From Neorhodopirellula lusitana (GTDB lineage: Bacteria; Planctomycetota; Planctomycetia; Pirellulales; Pirellulaceae), in contig NZ_FXUG01000002.1 in assembly GCF_900182915.1 (NCBI RefSeq), positions 434,001 through 498,000 of the forward strand: 64,000 nucleotides of DNA, given 5' to 3'. Below the pieces are notes generated by a model. That model did no database searches and had not been told where the DNA came from. It saw only the letters and a program-made list of their open reading frames with translations. How positions within the stretch are numbered: position 1 is the first letter of the stretch; each line of letters starts with the position of its first letter. Made by a program: the position numbers and the translations under genes. This document shows positions 28,134 to 37,735 of the stretch, piece after piece.

Positions 28134-31100
28134 CTATGCGGTTCGCCGGATTTGGCCAGGTGGTGTTTCGTCAATTGCAGCGGGGATTGGATGTGTGCCC
28201 ATTGGAAGCGTGGCCGGTGAATCATCAGTGATTTCGGTCGTGCAGGCCGCCGTTGATGTCAACGATTTGGTGTGTCGTCCGATCCAGATGCCTGAGAGTG
28301 TCATCATGCCATAGGCGAACACTTCGATGCTTTCTTCCGCGATGACCCAGCTGGCTCGTTCGAAGAGTTCGGCGAGTACGAAACAGCTTACAAATGGAAT
28401 CACGGGCCAGATGAACGATGGAGACAACCATAGCTTTCGGTCTTCGGGGTAAGCGATCCAGGCGTAGGCTGCTCTGGAGACGCAGACGATTCCGGTCAGC
28501 AGGATCGCGATATGTTTCCAGATTCGAGGGGCCGCAATCAAGCTGTTGCTGGCCAGGTTTTTGTCGGTGGAAGCGTCTGGCATCGTCTCCAACGCGGGGA
28601 TTTCTCTTGCCACCCCTGCGAGTGCGACACACGTCAATGCGATCGCGATAGTTCGCCAGCTTGAAACTTCCGTGCGGAAATAGGCGATGATTCCGGAGAG
28701 AGCTGCGGCGACCAAAACGAGGACCTGGGTGGTTTCGATGACGCCGTTCTCGCCGGTGAGCCATTGGTCGGACAATTGAGCGCTAGCGAAATAGTTGATT
28801 CCCCACAGACCGCCACAGCACACCACCATCAATACCAGGGAGTCCCGGATCACGTGTGGGTAAGGCCACCAGGCTGGAGCGTTTGCTTGCATGTTGGAAA
28901 TGGAAAACGGCGATTGCTGGCTCGTTACTGTTTGGCTCTTGCGGTTTAGCATGTTTGACGGGTTGGATGCAAAATGAGTGCACTGGGTGACGCTTTGAAT
29001 CAATCGATCCGTGAAGGCCAGTACGGCGTGTTCGGTTCGGGAATCGGGGCCGCCGTAGATGGGGATCTTTCTTGCGAGTCGCGAGGCCATGTCGCGTAGC
29101 AGGAAGGTGGACACCTGCGGGCTGGTGCTCCACATTTGGACGATGAAGGCGGCCGATCCGAAGGTGGGAATGACTCCGACACAGAGAGCGTGGCGGTGCG
29201 GCACGTTGCTGGAACGGTTTGCTAGCAAACTGGCAAGAGTGACAACCGTTCGCATCATGGGGAGCATCATTAGTGGCAAAATCGCGTACCACAGGCTGCC
29301 GCCGGCTAGTGCGACGGCAACGCCGCCGACTTTGAACGGGGCCATGACGGGATATAGCAACTTGATTGCCAAGTGCATTGCAAAGCCGCGTGAGTAGACC
29401 GCTAGTTGTGGCCCGTTGAATTGGTGGGTCAGGTCAGCGGCTTGTGCTTCGGATAGCCAGTGACGGGACTTCCAGCGAGCCACGGTCTTGCCGAATACTT
29501 GGCGGCCTCGGGCGGCTTGGTAGCGTTCGCGTGTGATCAAAGCCAGTGCTTGGCGGTGCCGCCGATATCGTCGTCGGGAGTCCACGCAGTATCGATGGAT
29601 ACCAACCGGCGCGAGTCGACCGAGCAGCCGTTGCGTCAGGAAACCGGTATGCGACTTGGGCGTGCAGGCATTGTCGCAGCGTTCTTGTTGCAGCCATTGC
29701 CTGACTTTCTTGCTGCGATAACGTTTTAAAAAGACGGTGCGACAGCGGGAGTCGGATGCGAAACGATGGGCTCGTCGCCGATGTTCTTGGTTGCCAATCC
29801 AGGCCTGTAGCCATCGTCCAAGCGATGATGGATGACAGAGGCCGGCAATCCACATTGTGGCAAATAGCCAAACGCTGGACTGAAGTCGGGCTTGTGTTGG
29901 AGGGTCGACGGAACCTTGGTATGACCAACGTTCGATGCAGGCACCTCGATAGTCGTGCCAACGTTGGGACGAGAACCAGGTCCATGGTTTACGAAACGGA
30001 GCGACTTCCGTTGATTTCCATTTCCGGTCGTGTTCCAGGAGTGCCGCAACATCGTGACGAAGGGTTGCTGCTTGGTCGGTTTGACCGAGTTCGGCAAGCT
30101 GAATCGCAGTGCGCTCGGATGCAAGTTGCAGTTGTTGCGGATCGAGGTCATCGAAAGGAAACAGGGAGCCCCGTGACCAGCCTTGCCAGAGGTATCGTGG
30201 CAGCAGAACGGCTGGGATTCCGGATTCAAGATCGATGATCGTGTAGCGATTTTCGACGTGCTGTTTTGGCTGGGGTTCCCCGGTGGGGTGGACGACTCGG
30301 AACTTGGCTGAAGTAGGTATCAGCAAATTTGCTGTCGAAACCAACGCGCCAGGGGAAACTTGCCATCCCGAGCCGACTAGTCCCATTTCGATGAGTTTTG
30401 ATTCGGCTCGGCTCATTTGTCCGACAAGATCGGACATCTCATCGGTATTGGATGACTCTTCACGACTGAGGGAGCCGGGAATGGGCCCACGGCCTTGGAT
30501 GAAGTCAGCGGCCAGGACCCAGGCTTGTCGTGGTTGATCGTACCGAACGTAGGCCGGCTGAGCGACGTCGACCCGGCTGAGCTGGTCTGCGTTTGGCTGG
30601 GCTGGACTGGCTGGGGCTGGACCGGCTGGGGCTGGGTGGGCTGAGGCGGCTGTTGTATCGCACGTTGTCTGGGCGTTCAGCATTCCCGATGCCACTCGGC
30701 GTCGGTAAAAACAGGCTAGGATCGCGTGGCGGTTGGATTGGTAAGCGAATGGGGCGGCAAAGGCGAGCCGGTAAATGACTCGGGTCAGCAGTCCGGGTGC
30801 GAAGACTTTCTCGACGTACTGTTGGCGTCGCCCGTCCGCCCAAGTCGCTTCCACCAGTTCCGCCGTGGCGGCCCGTCCGTTGCCGAGCGTCCGGATCAAG
30901 CGGACGTGATCAGGCGGTGTGCACAACAGGCTTGGAGCCGTGGCAGAGACCTGGCTTGGTGCTGAATCCGCTTCGGAGGTATTCAAATCGCAGGGCTTCA
31001 ACGCGGCCATGCCAGTATTCGAATCGCCTTTGCAGTGATTCGTATCGCCTTCGCAGGGATTCGAATTGGCTTCGCCGAGATTCAAATTGGCTTCGCCGGG

Positions 31101-31151
31101 ATGTTGACCATCCGTGTGCGCAGCAAGCGTTAGAGCGACGATGCGATTCAA
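28134..31151 (-). CDS. Kinase-like/membrane fusion protein, about 1000 aa, unrecognised
   Basis: The longest frame begins at a TTG (31151) with four to five 7-residue repeats (GEANxNx type). An ATG at 31010 lies in the last repeat and may be the true start (about 958 aa). Residues about 75-380 (RLIRTLGNGRAATAELVEAT, then YVEKVFAP, then YTIIDLESGIPA) look like a degenerate protein-kinase-like or lipid-kinase-like fold. The middle (about 450-580) is Arg-rich and basic. The C-terminus (about 765-985) has roughly six membrane helices (SLVLMVVCCGGLWGINYF, IAILLTGIVCVSRAAYAWI). I do not know the family; the kinase assignment is weak. Confidence 0.65.
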   Translation of the reverse strand: MNRIVALTLAAHTDGQHPGEANLNLGEANSNPCEGDTNHCKGDSNTGMAALKPCDLNTSEADSAPSQVSATAPSLLCTPPDHVRLIRTLGNGRAATAELVEATWADGRRQQYVEKVFAPGLLTRVIYRLAFAAPFAYQSNRHAILACFYRRRVASGMLNAQTTCDTTAASAHPAPAGPAPASPAQPNADQLSRVDVAQPAYVRYDQPRQAWVLAADFIQGRGPIPGSLSREESSNTDEMSDLVGQMSRAESKLIEMGLVGSGWQVSPGALVSTANLLIPTSAKFRVVHPTGEPQPKQHVENRYTIIDLESGIPAVLLPRYLWQGWSRGSLFPFDDLDPQQLQLASERTAIQLAELGQTDQAATLRHDVAALLEHDRKWKSTEVAPFRKPWTWFSSQRWHDYRGACIERWSYQGSVDPPTQARLQSSVWLFATMWIAGLCHPSSLGRWLQAWIGNQEHRRRAHRFASDSRCRTVFLKRYRSKKVRQWLQQERCDNACTPKSHTGFLTQRLLGRLAPVGIHRYCVDSRRRYRRHRQALALITRERYQAARGRQVFGKTVARWKSRHWLSEAQAADLTHQFNGPQLAVYSRGFAMHLAIKLLYPVMAPFKVGGVAVALAGGSLWYAILPLMMLPMMRTVVTLASLLANRSSNVPHRHALCVGVIPTFGSAAFIVQMWSTSPQVSTFLLRDMASRLARKIPIYGGPDSRTEHAVLAFTDRLIQSVTQCTHFASNPSNMLNRKSQTVTSQQSPFSISNMQANAPAWWPYPHVIRDSLVLMVVCCGGLWGINYFASAQLSDQWLTGENGVIETTQVLVLVAAALSGIIAYFRTEVSSWRTIAIALTCVALAGVAREIPALETMPDASTDKNLASNSLIAAPRIWKHIAILLTGIVCVSRAAYAWIAYPEDRKLWLSPSFIWPVIPFVSCFVLAELFERASWVIAEESIEVFAYGMMTLSGIWIGRHTKSLTSTAACTTEITDDSPATLPMGTHPIPAAIDETPPGQIRRTA
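31014..31097. repeat. 21-bp tandem repeat, four clear copies
   Basis: Four 21-bp units, imperfect, run through the start region of the minus-strand gene at 28134-31151; a degenerate fifth follows at about 30993-31013. Two units share ggcgaagccaatt and two share aaggcgat. The 21-bp length keeps the frame (7 residues per unit), so it may be either coding or a leader repeat, depending on which start is used. Confidence 0.75.
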
Positions 31152-31624
31152 CGAAAGGGTCCGTCCTATCGATTATGAAGAAAACAATTAGGTTTGTGTA
31201 AAGAGATGAGGCCCCGAGGGTCAACGGCAAACGACTCAAGGGGTGGCTGGAAGCAACTCTTTCGGGGCGGCTTGGGGCGGTGTCGCCGCCGAGGGCCGAT
31301 CTGTCATGTCGGTGTCAGGAGTCTCTTTTAGGTGGATCGCTCTCGGTGGTTGAATTCTCGTCATGTTTGGAATCTTCTTGTCGCGGGAATCCCACCAGTG
31401 ACGGAAGTCTTCCAGTGACGGGAATCCCTATGTATCGGGAATCTCAGAACGCTCGTCGACGGATCGCACCCTGGCCTGTTACCTTATCTCCCCCGATCTG
31501 TTGGGGCTCTGATTGAATTGGGGCTCTTCTACAGGTTCGGGTTCATCACAAAAGCGGTTTTGCTCTAGTTCGGCATATGAACTGGGGGAAATCCGCTTTA
31601 ACTCTTCACAAAAAGGTAACCAAC
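31152..31624. other. Divergent intergenic region, 473 bp
   Basis: This separates the kinase-like/membrane gene (minus) from the ppiC-like gene (plus). It contains the 17-bp imperfect tandem repeat listed separately and an AAGG element 9-12 nt ahead of the ppiC ATG. No other gene could be supported. Confidence 0.45.
31378..31445. repeat. 17-bp imperfect tandem repeat
   Basis: About four units with a 17-bp period: the clearest neighbours are ccagtgacggaagtctt (31395-31411) and ccagtgacgggaatccc (31412-31428), followed by tatgtatcgggaatctc. A cgggaatc core recurs in three units. It is noncoding and lies upstream of ppiC. Another locus with 17-bp units exists at 63204-63271, with different sequence. 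Confidence 0.6.
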
Positions 31625-31909
31625 ATGGCTCAAGCTGCTGCCCGTCACATTCTTGTTTCTTCGGAAGAAACCTGCCTCGATCTTAAGAAACGCATTGAAG
31701 CGGGCGAAGATTTCGGCGCGATCGCTGCTGAACATTCCTCGTGCCCGTCTGGAAAATCGGGCGGCGCGTTAGGGAACTTTGCTCCCGGTCAGATGGTTCC
31801 TGAGTTTGACGCGGTTGTCTTTAGCGACTGTGCTTTGGGCGAAGTTCAAGGCCCCGTGAAGACTCAGTTTGGCTACCACTTGTTGGAAGTGACTCAGCGA
31901 ACGGCCTAA
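31625..31909 (+). CDS. ppiC: PpiC-like parvulin peptidyl-prolyl isomerase
   Basis: A single 94-residue rotamase domain with no signal peptide. ARHILV at the N-terminus, FGAIAAEHSSCPSGKSGGAL in the middle and FGYHLLEV at the end match E. coli PpiC closely, including length (93 aa). It catalyses cis-trans isomerisation of prolyl bonds in the cytoplasm. The ATG at 31625 is used, since the frame start at 31577 would add a tail unlike the family; an AAGG element precedes it. Confidence 0.93.
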   Translation: MAQAAARHILVSSEETCLDLKKRIEAGEDFGAIAAEHSSCPSGKSGGALGNFAPGQMVPEFDAVVFSDCALGEVQGPVKTQFGYHLLEVTQRTA

Positions 31910-31955
31910 TTTGGCTGATGATCTGGGGAGTGAGAGGTTGTCGTCGATACGGAAT

Positions 31956-31976
31956 CGCCGCTGAGTTCCAGCGGCG
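31956..31976 (+). terminator. Possible hairpin after ppiC
   Basis: A perfect 8-bp stem (cgccgctg / cagcggcg) with a 5-nt loop (agttc) starts 47 bp after the ppiC stop. No T-tract follows, so it may be a structure other than a Rho-independent terminator. Confidence 0.35.
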
Positions 31977-32192
31977 CGTACGGCGACGTTTGTGGGTGTT
32001 TGTGTTGGCGATCAGCCCGCAAAGCATGTGTCACCACAGCCAGTAGCCCCACCACCGGACACAATTACGGTTAGGCATCGCGTTTGAGGCAGATGATGTG
32101 TAACCTGTTTCGCTCGATTTTTTTGTTCGCCCGAACTCTCTCGTTCGTGCAAATCCCTCGCAGACGCTCGCGTCAACTGGAATAATTACGGC

Positions 32193-35100
32193 ATGGACTG
32201 GATCGCCGAGGACCAACTTGGATCGCTCGGGCTACTGCTAGGCGAAGCCATTGAACGCTTAGTGGATTCCCACGACCAAGAGTTCGACAAGCAAGCAGCA
32301 ATGCTCAGCGTGAAAACGCCTACTTTGACCCAAGGGGACGAAGGTGTTCGCTTCGAATTCCAGGTCCAGGGGAACCGCCAGCGGCTGCAAAGTGTCGCGA
32401 TCATGGTGGAGCCGCAGATTGACGACGAAGACGTCGGCACCGATGCGATGCAGCTGAAGGCCAATTGCGAATGCAGTTGTTCCACGCATCGCCAGGGGCT
32501 GCGTTGTTCGCACACGCTCGCGACGGGCTGGTGGCTTCAGGGCCAAATGGCGCGGCGCAAGGGCAACGGGCAATTGTTGGAGTTTTTGGGTGGCTTGAAG
32601 GCCGACGCGGTGGCTGCGGGCAAACAGTTCGTGGACGAACTGTTGAAACGGGCCAAGACAGCACGTCCCCCTGTGAAGGACGTGGAGCCGACTCGTTTGC
32701 AGTGGCGTTTGCGGGTGAATCCGTCGTCGCAAAGCACGCCGTTGACGATCACGCCGTTTGAACAGCGACAGCGGAAAGGCGGCAAAGGCTGGACCAAGGG
32801 CCGCGAGGTACGCAGCTTTGACCTGTTGGAACAGAACCTGTTAACCGATCCGCTGGATAGCCAGATCGCTTCATTAACTTCGATTCCGACGCATGGGTTT
32901 CGCGAAGACCAGTTTGGCATGTTCCAGGCATTACGATTACTCGCAGGTCATCAAAACGCCACCTGGGACGATCAAAGTGCCGATGTCGTGGACGTCTACA
33001 GCAGTCAATTGACGCTGAAGTTACAGCCCGTCGAGGTCGACCACGCGGGCAAAAAATCGTCCAAACCCAAGAAGGCTAGCAGCAAAGCTGAGTCCAATGG
33101 AGAGCCTGAGCTCGCCGACCCGCTCGCTGGGCCGGACGACGAGTCCATCGAGGTGCAGTTTCGTCCTCGCCTGGCCGTTGAAGGCATCGATATCGACGTC
33201 CATGATTGCGATGTCATTTTCGGTCAAACCAGTCCGGTTGAGCCTGTCATTGTGTTGGCCGATGCAGAAAACGATCGAATCGTTGTTTGCACGCTAGCCG
33301 ACTCCGCTGCGGGTGGTTTGGTTCAATTCTTGTTGCGAGACGACTTTCGCGACACGATGCTAGACGAAACGTCGGCCGCCAAACTTGCCCTGGCCGCTGG
33401 CACGATTGATTCGCTGATTCATGTTTCTTTGCCGCCCCAGTTGGCGGGTCCGATCAAGCCAATTCACAGCGAATTGGTGCTGCAAATGCGGCCTCGGTCG
33501 GGTGCCGGCTTGAAAGTAGCTTTGCGAGTCCACGAGCCTCGGTTGCGAGAAGAAATGATCCCGGGTCAGCCACCGGATTTGGCGGCCTGTTTAACCGATC
33601 AAGGTCCAGTCCGATTACAACGAAACCTGGACGACGAATCCACTCGGTCGCAAGCCATCATTGAACGCTTTGAACTGGCCAAGTTGGCTGGTGACGGGGA
33701 TCACGCATGGGTCGCGATGACCGATCATGCGGCTTTGGATCTACTGGGGCGATTGCACGATGCCGGCGAAGAAGCGCCGCAGATCGTGTGGCCGGAAGGT
33801 GAAACGTTCCGAGTTCGGGGCGAGATCACACCGAAGTCATTGCGCGTCCAAATCGAAGACTCACCAGATTGGTTTGGTTTGTCCGGTAGCGTGACCATTG
33901 ATGGGATCGATGTGCCGCTACAGGAATTGTTGGTTGCGGTTCGCGAAGATCGTCAGTTGGTTCGCGTCGGTGATCGCCGGTTTGCCAAAATTAGTGAAGC
34001 GTTTCGCCGTCGCCTGACGCAACTTGCTGATACTTTGGTTTCGGAAAAAGGCCAGCTTAAGCTTGCCAGTGCAGCTGTGCCGCTTGCTCAAGAAGTATTG
34101 GGCGACGACGTCAGCTTGGAGGCGTCGGCCAAGTGGCATCAAGCGATCGAGCGACTCGATTCGCTCGCGACCTGGAATCCCGATCGTCCTGAAGGATTGG
34201 ATGCGACGCTTCGTGATTACCAGTTGGATGGTTATCGCTGGTTGTCTCGTTTGAGCCAGTGGGGCGTGGGCGGCGTCCTGGCCGACGACATGGGTTTGGG
34301 TAAAACCGTGCAAACGCTTGGTATTCTGATCGACCGGGCGGTGGATGGTCCCTCGTTGGTGATCGCTCCGACCAGTGTGGGCGAAAACTGGGTTCGAGAA
34401 GCGGGCAAGTTTGCACCCAGTTTGAATCCGTTGCTCTATCGTGATTGCGACCGAGATGCGGTGATTGCGGCCTCGGGGCCAGGCGACGTGTTGATTGTCA
34501 GTTACCAGTTGATGCAGCGAGACGCCAAGCGTTTTGCCACGCGTCCTTGGCACACTTTGGTGCTCGACGAAGCTCAGTTCATCAAGAACTCGCAAACCAA
34601 AACCTCGCAAGCGATTCGTTCACTCGAAGCAAATTGGCGATTGGGTCTGTCGGGTACGCCGCTGGAAAATCACCTGGGTGAATTGTGGAGTCTGTTCCGC
34701 ACGTTGAGCCCCGGTTTGCTGGGTTCTTGGCAGCGATTCCGAACCCGGTTTGCGGAGCCAATTGAACGGCACAACGATCCCGAACGCCGTGAATCATTGG
34801 CTCGCTTGGTTCGCCCGTTTGTCCTACGACGAACCAAAGACAAGGTGCTCAAGGAACTTCCACCGCGTACAGAAATTACGCTGCGTGCGGAACTCAGCGA
34901 TGCCGAACGCAAGCTCTACGAAGAGGCTCGTTTGGCCGCACTCGCCGAGCTGACCCAGGTCGGCGAAGGAGCGAAGCCGCATGAGGGACGCCGGCGAATT
35001 CAAACGTTGTCGTGGCTCACTCGATTGCGTCAGTTGGCTTGTCACCCAACCTTGGTCGAGCCGACCTGGAAGGGCACATCCGCGAAGATGGAGTTGTTGC

Positions 35101-35594
35101 TTTCGTTGATTGACGAGCTTCGTGATGGTGATCACCGGGCATTGGTCTTTAGCCAGTTTGTGAAGCACCTGACGTTGGTCCGAGAAGTTCTGGACAAGCG
35201 CGGTATCCCTTACCAGTACTTGGATGGCTCAACGCCTTCGTCGGAACGACAACGGCGCGTCGATGCTTTCCAGAATGGTGAAGGAGACTTGTTCCTGATC
35301 TCGCTGAAAGCGGGGGGAACGGGGCTTAACCTAACGGCCGCCGACTACGTCTTGCACTTGGATCCATGGTGGAACCCCGCGGTGGAAGATCAGGCAACCG
35401 ACCGGGCACACCGGATCGGCCAAGAGCGACCTGTGACGGTTTACCGACTGGTGGCGGAGCGGACGATCGAAGAGCAAATCTTGCAGCTGCATGCGGACAA
35501 ACGCGAGTTGGTTGCCGGGATTCTCGATGGCACCGACGCGGCTGCGAAGCTGCAAACACAGGACTTGATCGAGTTGATCAAAACCGAGATTTAG
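32193..35594 (+). CDS. SNF2-family helicase with SWIM zinc finger
   Basis: About 1133 aa. A SWIM-type finger lies near residues 91-110 (CECSCSTHRQGLRCSH: Cys-x-Cys then Cys-x-His). Residues about 150-640 are a poorly conserved middle region. The SNF2 ATPase core starts near residue 660, with DDMGLGKTVQTLG (Walker A region, about 698), LDEAQFIKN (DEAQ) and a C-terminal helicase lobe with LVFSQFVKHLTLV (about 983), LKAGGTGLNLTAAD and TDRAHRIGQ. These proteins translocate on double-stranded DNA; the role here is probably transcription or repair related, and no specific partner is seen. Confidence 0.93.
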   Translation: MDWIAEDQLGSLGLLLGEAIERLVDSHDQEFDKQAAMLSVKTPTLTQGDEGVRFEFQVQGNRQRLQSVAIMVEPQIDDEDVGTDAMQLKANCECSCSTHRQGLRCSHTLATGWWLQGQMARRKGNGQLLEFLGGLKADAVAAGKQFVDELLKRAKTARPPVKDVEPTRLQWRLRVNPSSQSTPLTITPFEQRQRKGGKGWTKGREVRSFDLLEQNLLTDPLDSQIASLTSIPTHGFREDQFGMFQALRLLAGHQNATWDDQSADVVDVYSSQLTLKLQPVEVDHAGKKSSKPKKASSKAESNGEPELADPLAGPDDESIEVQFRPRLAVEGIDIDVHDCDVIFGQTSPVEPVIVLADAENDRIVVCTLADSAAGGLVQFLLRDDFRDTMLDETSAAKLALAAGTIDSLIHVSLPPQLAGPIKPIHSELVLQMRPRSGAGLKVALRVHEPRLREEMIPGQPPDLAACLTDQGPVRLQRNLDDESTRSQAIIERFELAKLAGDGDHAWVAMTDHAALDLLGRLHDAGEEAPQIVWPEGETFRVRGEITPKSLRVQIEDSPDWFGLSGSVTIDGIDVPLQELLVAVREDRQLVRVGDRRFAKISEAFRRRLTQLADTLVSEKGQLKLASAAVPLAQEVLGDDVSLEASAKWHQAIERLDSLATWNPDRPEGLDATLRDYQLDGYRWLSRLSQWGVGGVLADDMGLGKTVQTLGILIDRAVDGPSLVIAPTSVGENWVREAGKFAPSLNPLLYRDCDRDAVIAASGPGDVLIVSYQLMQRDAKRFATRPWHTLVLDEAQFIKNSQTKTSQAIRSLEANWRLGLSGTPLENHLGELWSLFRTLSPGLLGSWQRFRTRFAEPIERHNDPERRESLARLVRPFVLRRTKDKVLKELPPRTEITLRAELSDAERKLYEEARLAALAELTQVGEGAKPHEGRRRIQTLSWLTRLRQLACHPTLVEPTWKGTSAKMELLLSLIDELRDGDHRALVFSQFVKHLTLVREVLDKRGIPYQYLDGSTPSSERQRRVDAFQNGEGDLFLISLKAGGTGLNLTAADYVLHLDPWWNPAVEDQATDRAHRIGQERPVTVYRLVAERTIEEQILQLHADKRELVAGILDGTDAAAKLQTQDLIELIKTEI

Positions 35595-36123
35595 GTGAAC
35601 CGGGGATATCGCTGGACAGTCAAAACGTTGGGGTTGCGTCGCATGATGGTGACGCTGGTTTTCATCCCGAAAGGGATTCAAGCGAGTAGCCGTCGGTAAG
35701 CGATAGCGGCACCGACGGACATGTTTTCCGGTGGTGCGCTGCGTTGCAGCGACCACCGGCTACTAACTTGAAACCACATCGTGGTCAATTCAAATAACTG
35801 CATCTTCGAAATCAAACGTTCGAAGCAATTGCAGATATTAGTCGTAGGTCGCGAAACGCACCGACGGTAGATCGTTCCCGATTGTTGAAGATACCCCCTG
35901 CCCGATTCGAACGAGCGTTTCCGGTCGGATGGACCGATGTCCTGGGCCGCTAGACGAAGGGGGCCAATGGCCTGGAACTGGGAGCATTGAGGCGATTCTT
36001 TCGAATCAAGCTACTCGACACTCCGAGCTCCGGCTTATCAGTCTGAAAGTAACGGATGACCTGCCCGCAATCGAGTTGCTAGGCGGTCTCGTTACTTTTC
36101 GATCATTCTACTTACAGGTCGCT
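35595..36123. other. Intergenic region, 529 bp
   Basis: The region lies between two convergent genes (SNF2 helicase and clpP), so it should hold transcription ends. It contains the inverted REP-like pair at 35685-35765 and otherwise no gene I can support. Confidence 0.5.
35685..35765. repeat. Inverted pair of REP-like hairpin elements
   Basis: First hairpin at 35690-35718: ccgtcggt and accgacgg flank a 13-nt loop. Second hairpin at 35728-35759: ccggtggt and accaccgg with an inner cgctgc/gcagcg stem around gtt. Read in opposite directions both start with gtagcc and end with an acat box, so they are two copies of one element in inverted orientation. This resembles the REP/BIME arrangement. It lies between convergent genes. 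Confidence 0.7.
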
Positions 36124-36714
36124 TTACTTGTCGGTGATCTTGCTGACGACCTTGTCGATCAGGCCATATTCGCAAGCTTCGGCAGCTGACATGAAGCGGT
36201 CACGGTCGGTGTCCTCTTCGATCTTTTCGAGCGAGTGACCGGTGTGTTCGATCATGATCTCGTTCATGCGTTGCTTGATACGGCGAAGTTCACCAACATG
36301 AATTTCGACTTCACGAGCGGTGCCCTGCATACCGGCAAGCGGCTGGTGGATCATGATCCGTGCGTTCGGCAAAGCGAAACGTTTGCCCTTGGCACCGGCC
36401 GTCAATAGAACCGCACCCATCGAGGCTGCTTGGCCGATGCAATAGGTGGCCACGTCACAGCTAAGGAACTGCATCGTGTCGTAGATTGCCATCCCGGCGG
36501 TGATGCTACCACCGGGCGAGTTGATGTACATGTGGATGTCCGCTTTGGGGTCATCCGATTGCAGGAACAGCATTTGAGCGACCAATGCGTTGCTGATTTG
36601 GTCATCAACCTGTTGGCCCAAGAAGATGATCCGGTCCTTCAGCAACCGACTGTAAATGTCGTAGGTGCGTTCTTCGCGACCGTTGCTCTCGACAACGTAG
36701 GGAATGATTGGCAT
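36124..36714 (-). CDS. clpP: ATP-dependent Clp protease proteolytic subunit (ClpP-like, copy 1)
   Basis: About 196 aa, the usual ClpP length. The catalytic Ser is in [13 protein letters not shown], the His in [11 protein letters not shown], and the Asp in the [13 protein letters not shown] region. [18 protein letters not shown] is the typical handle and substrate channel. Forms a barrel protease driven by ClpX/ClpA-type unfoldases, which are not in this window. It is transcribed after a second clpP gene, 74 bp downstream of its stop. Confidence 0.95.
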   Translation of the reverse strand: MPIIPYVVESNGREERTYDIYSRLLKDRIIFLGQQVDDQISNALVAQMLFLQSDDPKADIHMYINSPGGSITAGMAIYDTMQFLSCDVATYCIGQAASMGAVLLTAGAKGKRFALPNARIMIHQPLAGMQGTAREVEIHVGELRRIKQRMNEIMIEHTGHSLEKIEEDTDRDRFMSAAEACEYGLIDKVVSKITDK

Positions 36715-36788
36715 GGGAAAGACGCTTTCGTATTCAGTGATAAAATGGTTGGAATGGGGCAGTCGACAGAAATCGTTCGCGATGACGA

Positions 36789-37484
36789 TCAGCTATCTTC
36801 GTTCTCTTCTTCTTCCAGAGGTTCCGTTTTCAGGATGTCGTCGACCAGCCCATATTCCTTGGCTTCTTCGGCGGATAAGAAGAAGTCACGGTCGGTGTCT
36901 TGAGCGATTTGTTCGACCGATTTTCCGCTGTGTTCGCTGATGATTTGGTTCAGCTTGTCGCGGTAGCGGAACATTTCCGACGCTTGGATTTCAATGTCGC
37001 TGACCTGGCCCGACACGCCACCCATGGGTTGGTGCATCATGACGCGACTGTTCGGCAAGCAGAAACGCTTCTTCTTGGCGCCACCGACCAACAAAACGGC
37101 GGCTCCGCTGCAGGCTTCGCCGACGCAGTAGGTCGCGACGGGGCACGAGACCATTTGCATGGTGTCGTAGATCGCCAACGTGGCAGTCACGCTGCCGCCG
37201 GGTGAGTTGATGTAGAAGTGGATGTCTTTGCGACGATTTTCGCTCTGTAGATAGAGCAGCTTCATTACCAACTCGTTGGCGTTGCCGGTATGAATCTCGC
37301 CTTGCAAGAAAACGATCCGGTTTTCGAGCAGGAGGTCACCCAGCGTCATTTGCCGCTGGCGCTGATAGCTTTGCGATGCATAGCTGGCCGACATCTGATG
37401 ATCCGGACCGCTGCCTGACGCCGCCAGCCCCGGGTTCATTAGCTCAGGGTTCGTGAAAGAGGAAAAACCAAACGGATCGGACAT
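36789..37484 (-). CDS. clpP: ClpP-like subunit, copy 2
   Basis: About 231 aa, with a 40-residue Ser/Gln-rich N-terminal extension and an acidic EEEENEDS tail not found in copy 1. The core matches Clp[39 protein letters not shown] (catalytic Ser context GEACSGA instead of GQAASMG), [10 protein letters not shown] and [13 protein letters not shown]. Two adjacent subunits may form a mixed two-ring barrel, as in other bacteria with paired clpP genes; that is inference. Confidence 0.93.
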   Translation of the reverse strand: MSDPFGFSSFTNPELMNPGLAASGSGPDHQMSASYASQSYQRQRQMTLGDLLLENRIVFLQGEIHTGNANELVMKLLYLQSENRRKDIHFYINSPGGSVTATLAIYDTMQMVSCPVATYCVGEACSGAAVLLVGGAKKKRFCLPNSRVMMHQPMGGVSGQVSDIEIQASEMFRYRDKLNQIISEHSGKSVEQIAQDTDRDFFLSAEEAKEYGLVDDILKTEPLEEEENEDS

Positions 37485-37735
37485 TCGAAAACTACCTTCA
37501 GTGGGAAAGCACGGGTGTCATGGTCAGCCATCGCAATGACCAATCAAATCTAAGAGTAAGTCAATACGCAGCCGGTCAAGTGAGTGATCGCTCGACTAAT
37601 ATGAACGGTGTCGTACCAGTGTTCGCGATTGGCAATCAAGTGACAAGGCCGGGCAAAACGGCATTATCTATTGTTGACTTTCGCTACGGTACGCGAATCA
37701 CGCCATTTCGGCTTCCCCATTTCAGCACGAACAAT

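Noticed and set aside
30590-30650. Gly/Trp-like low-complexity tract
   Set aside because: It is a Pro/Ala-rich coding segment of the 28134-31151 protein, not an independent repeat.
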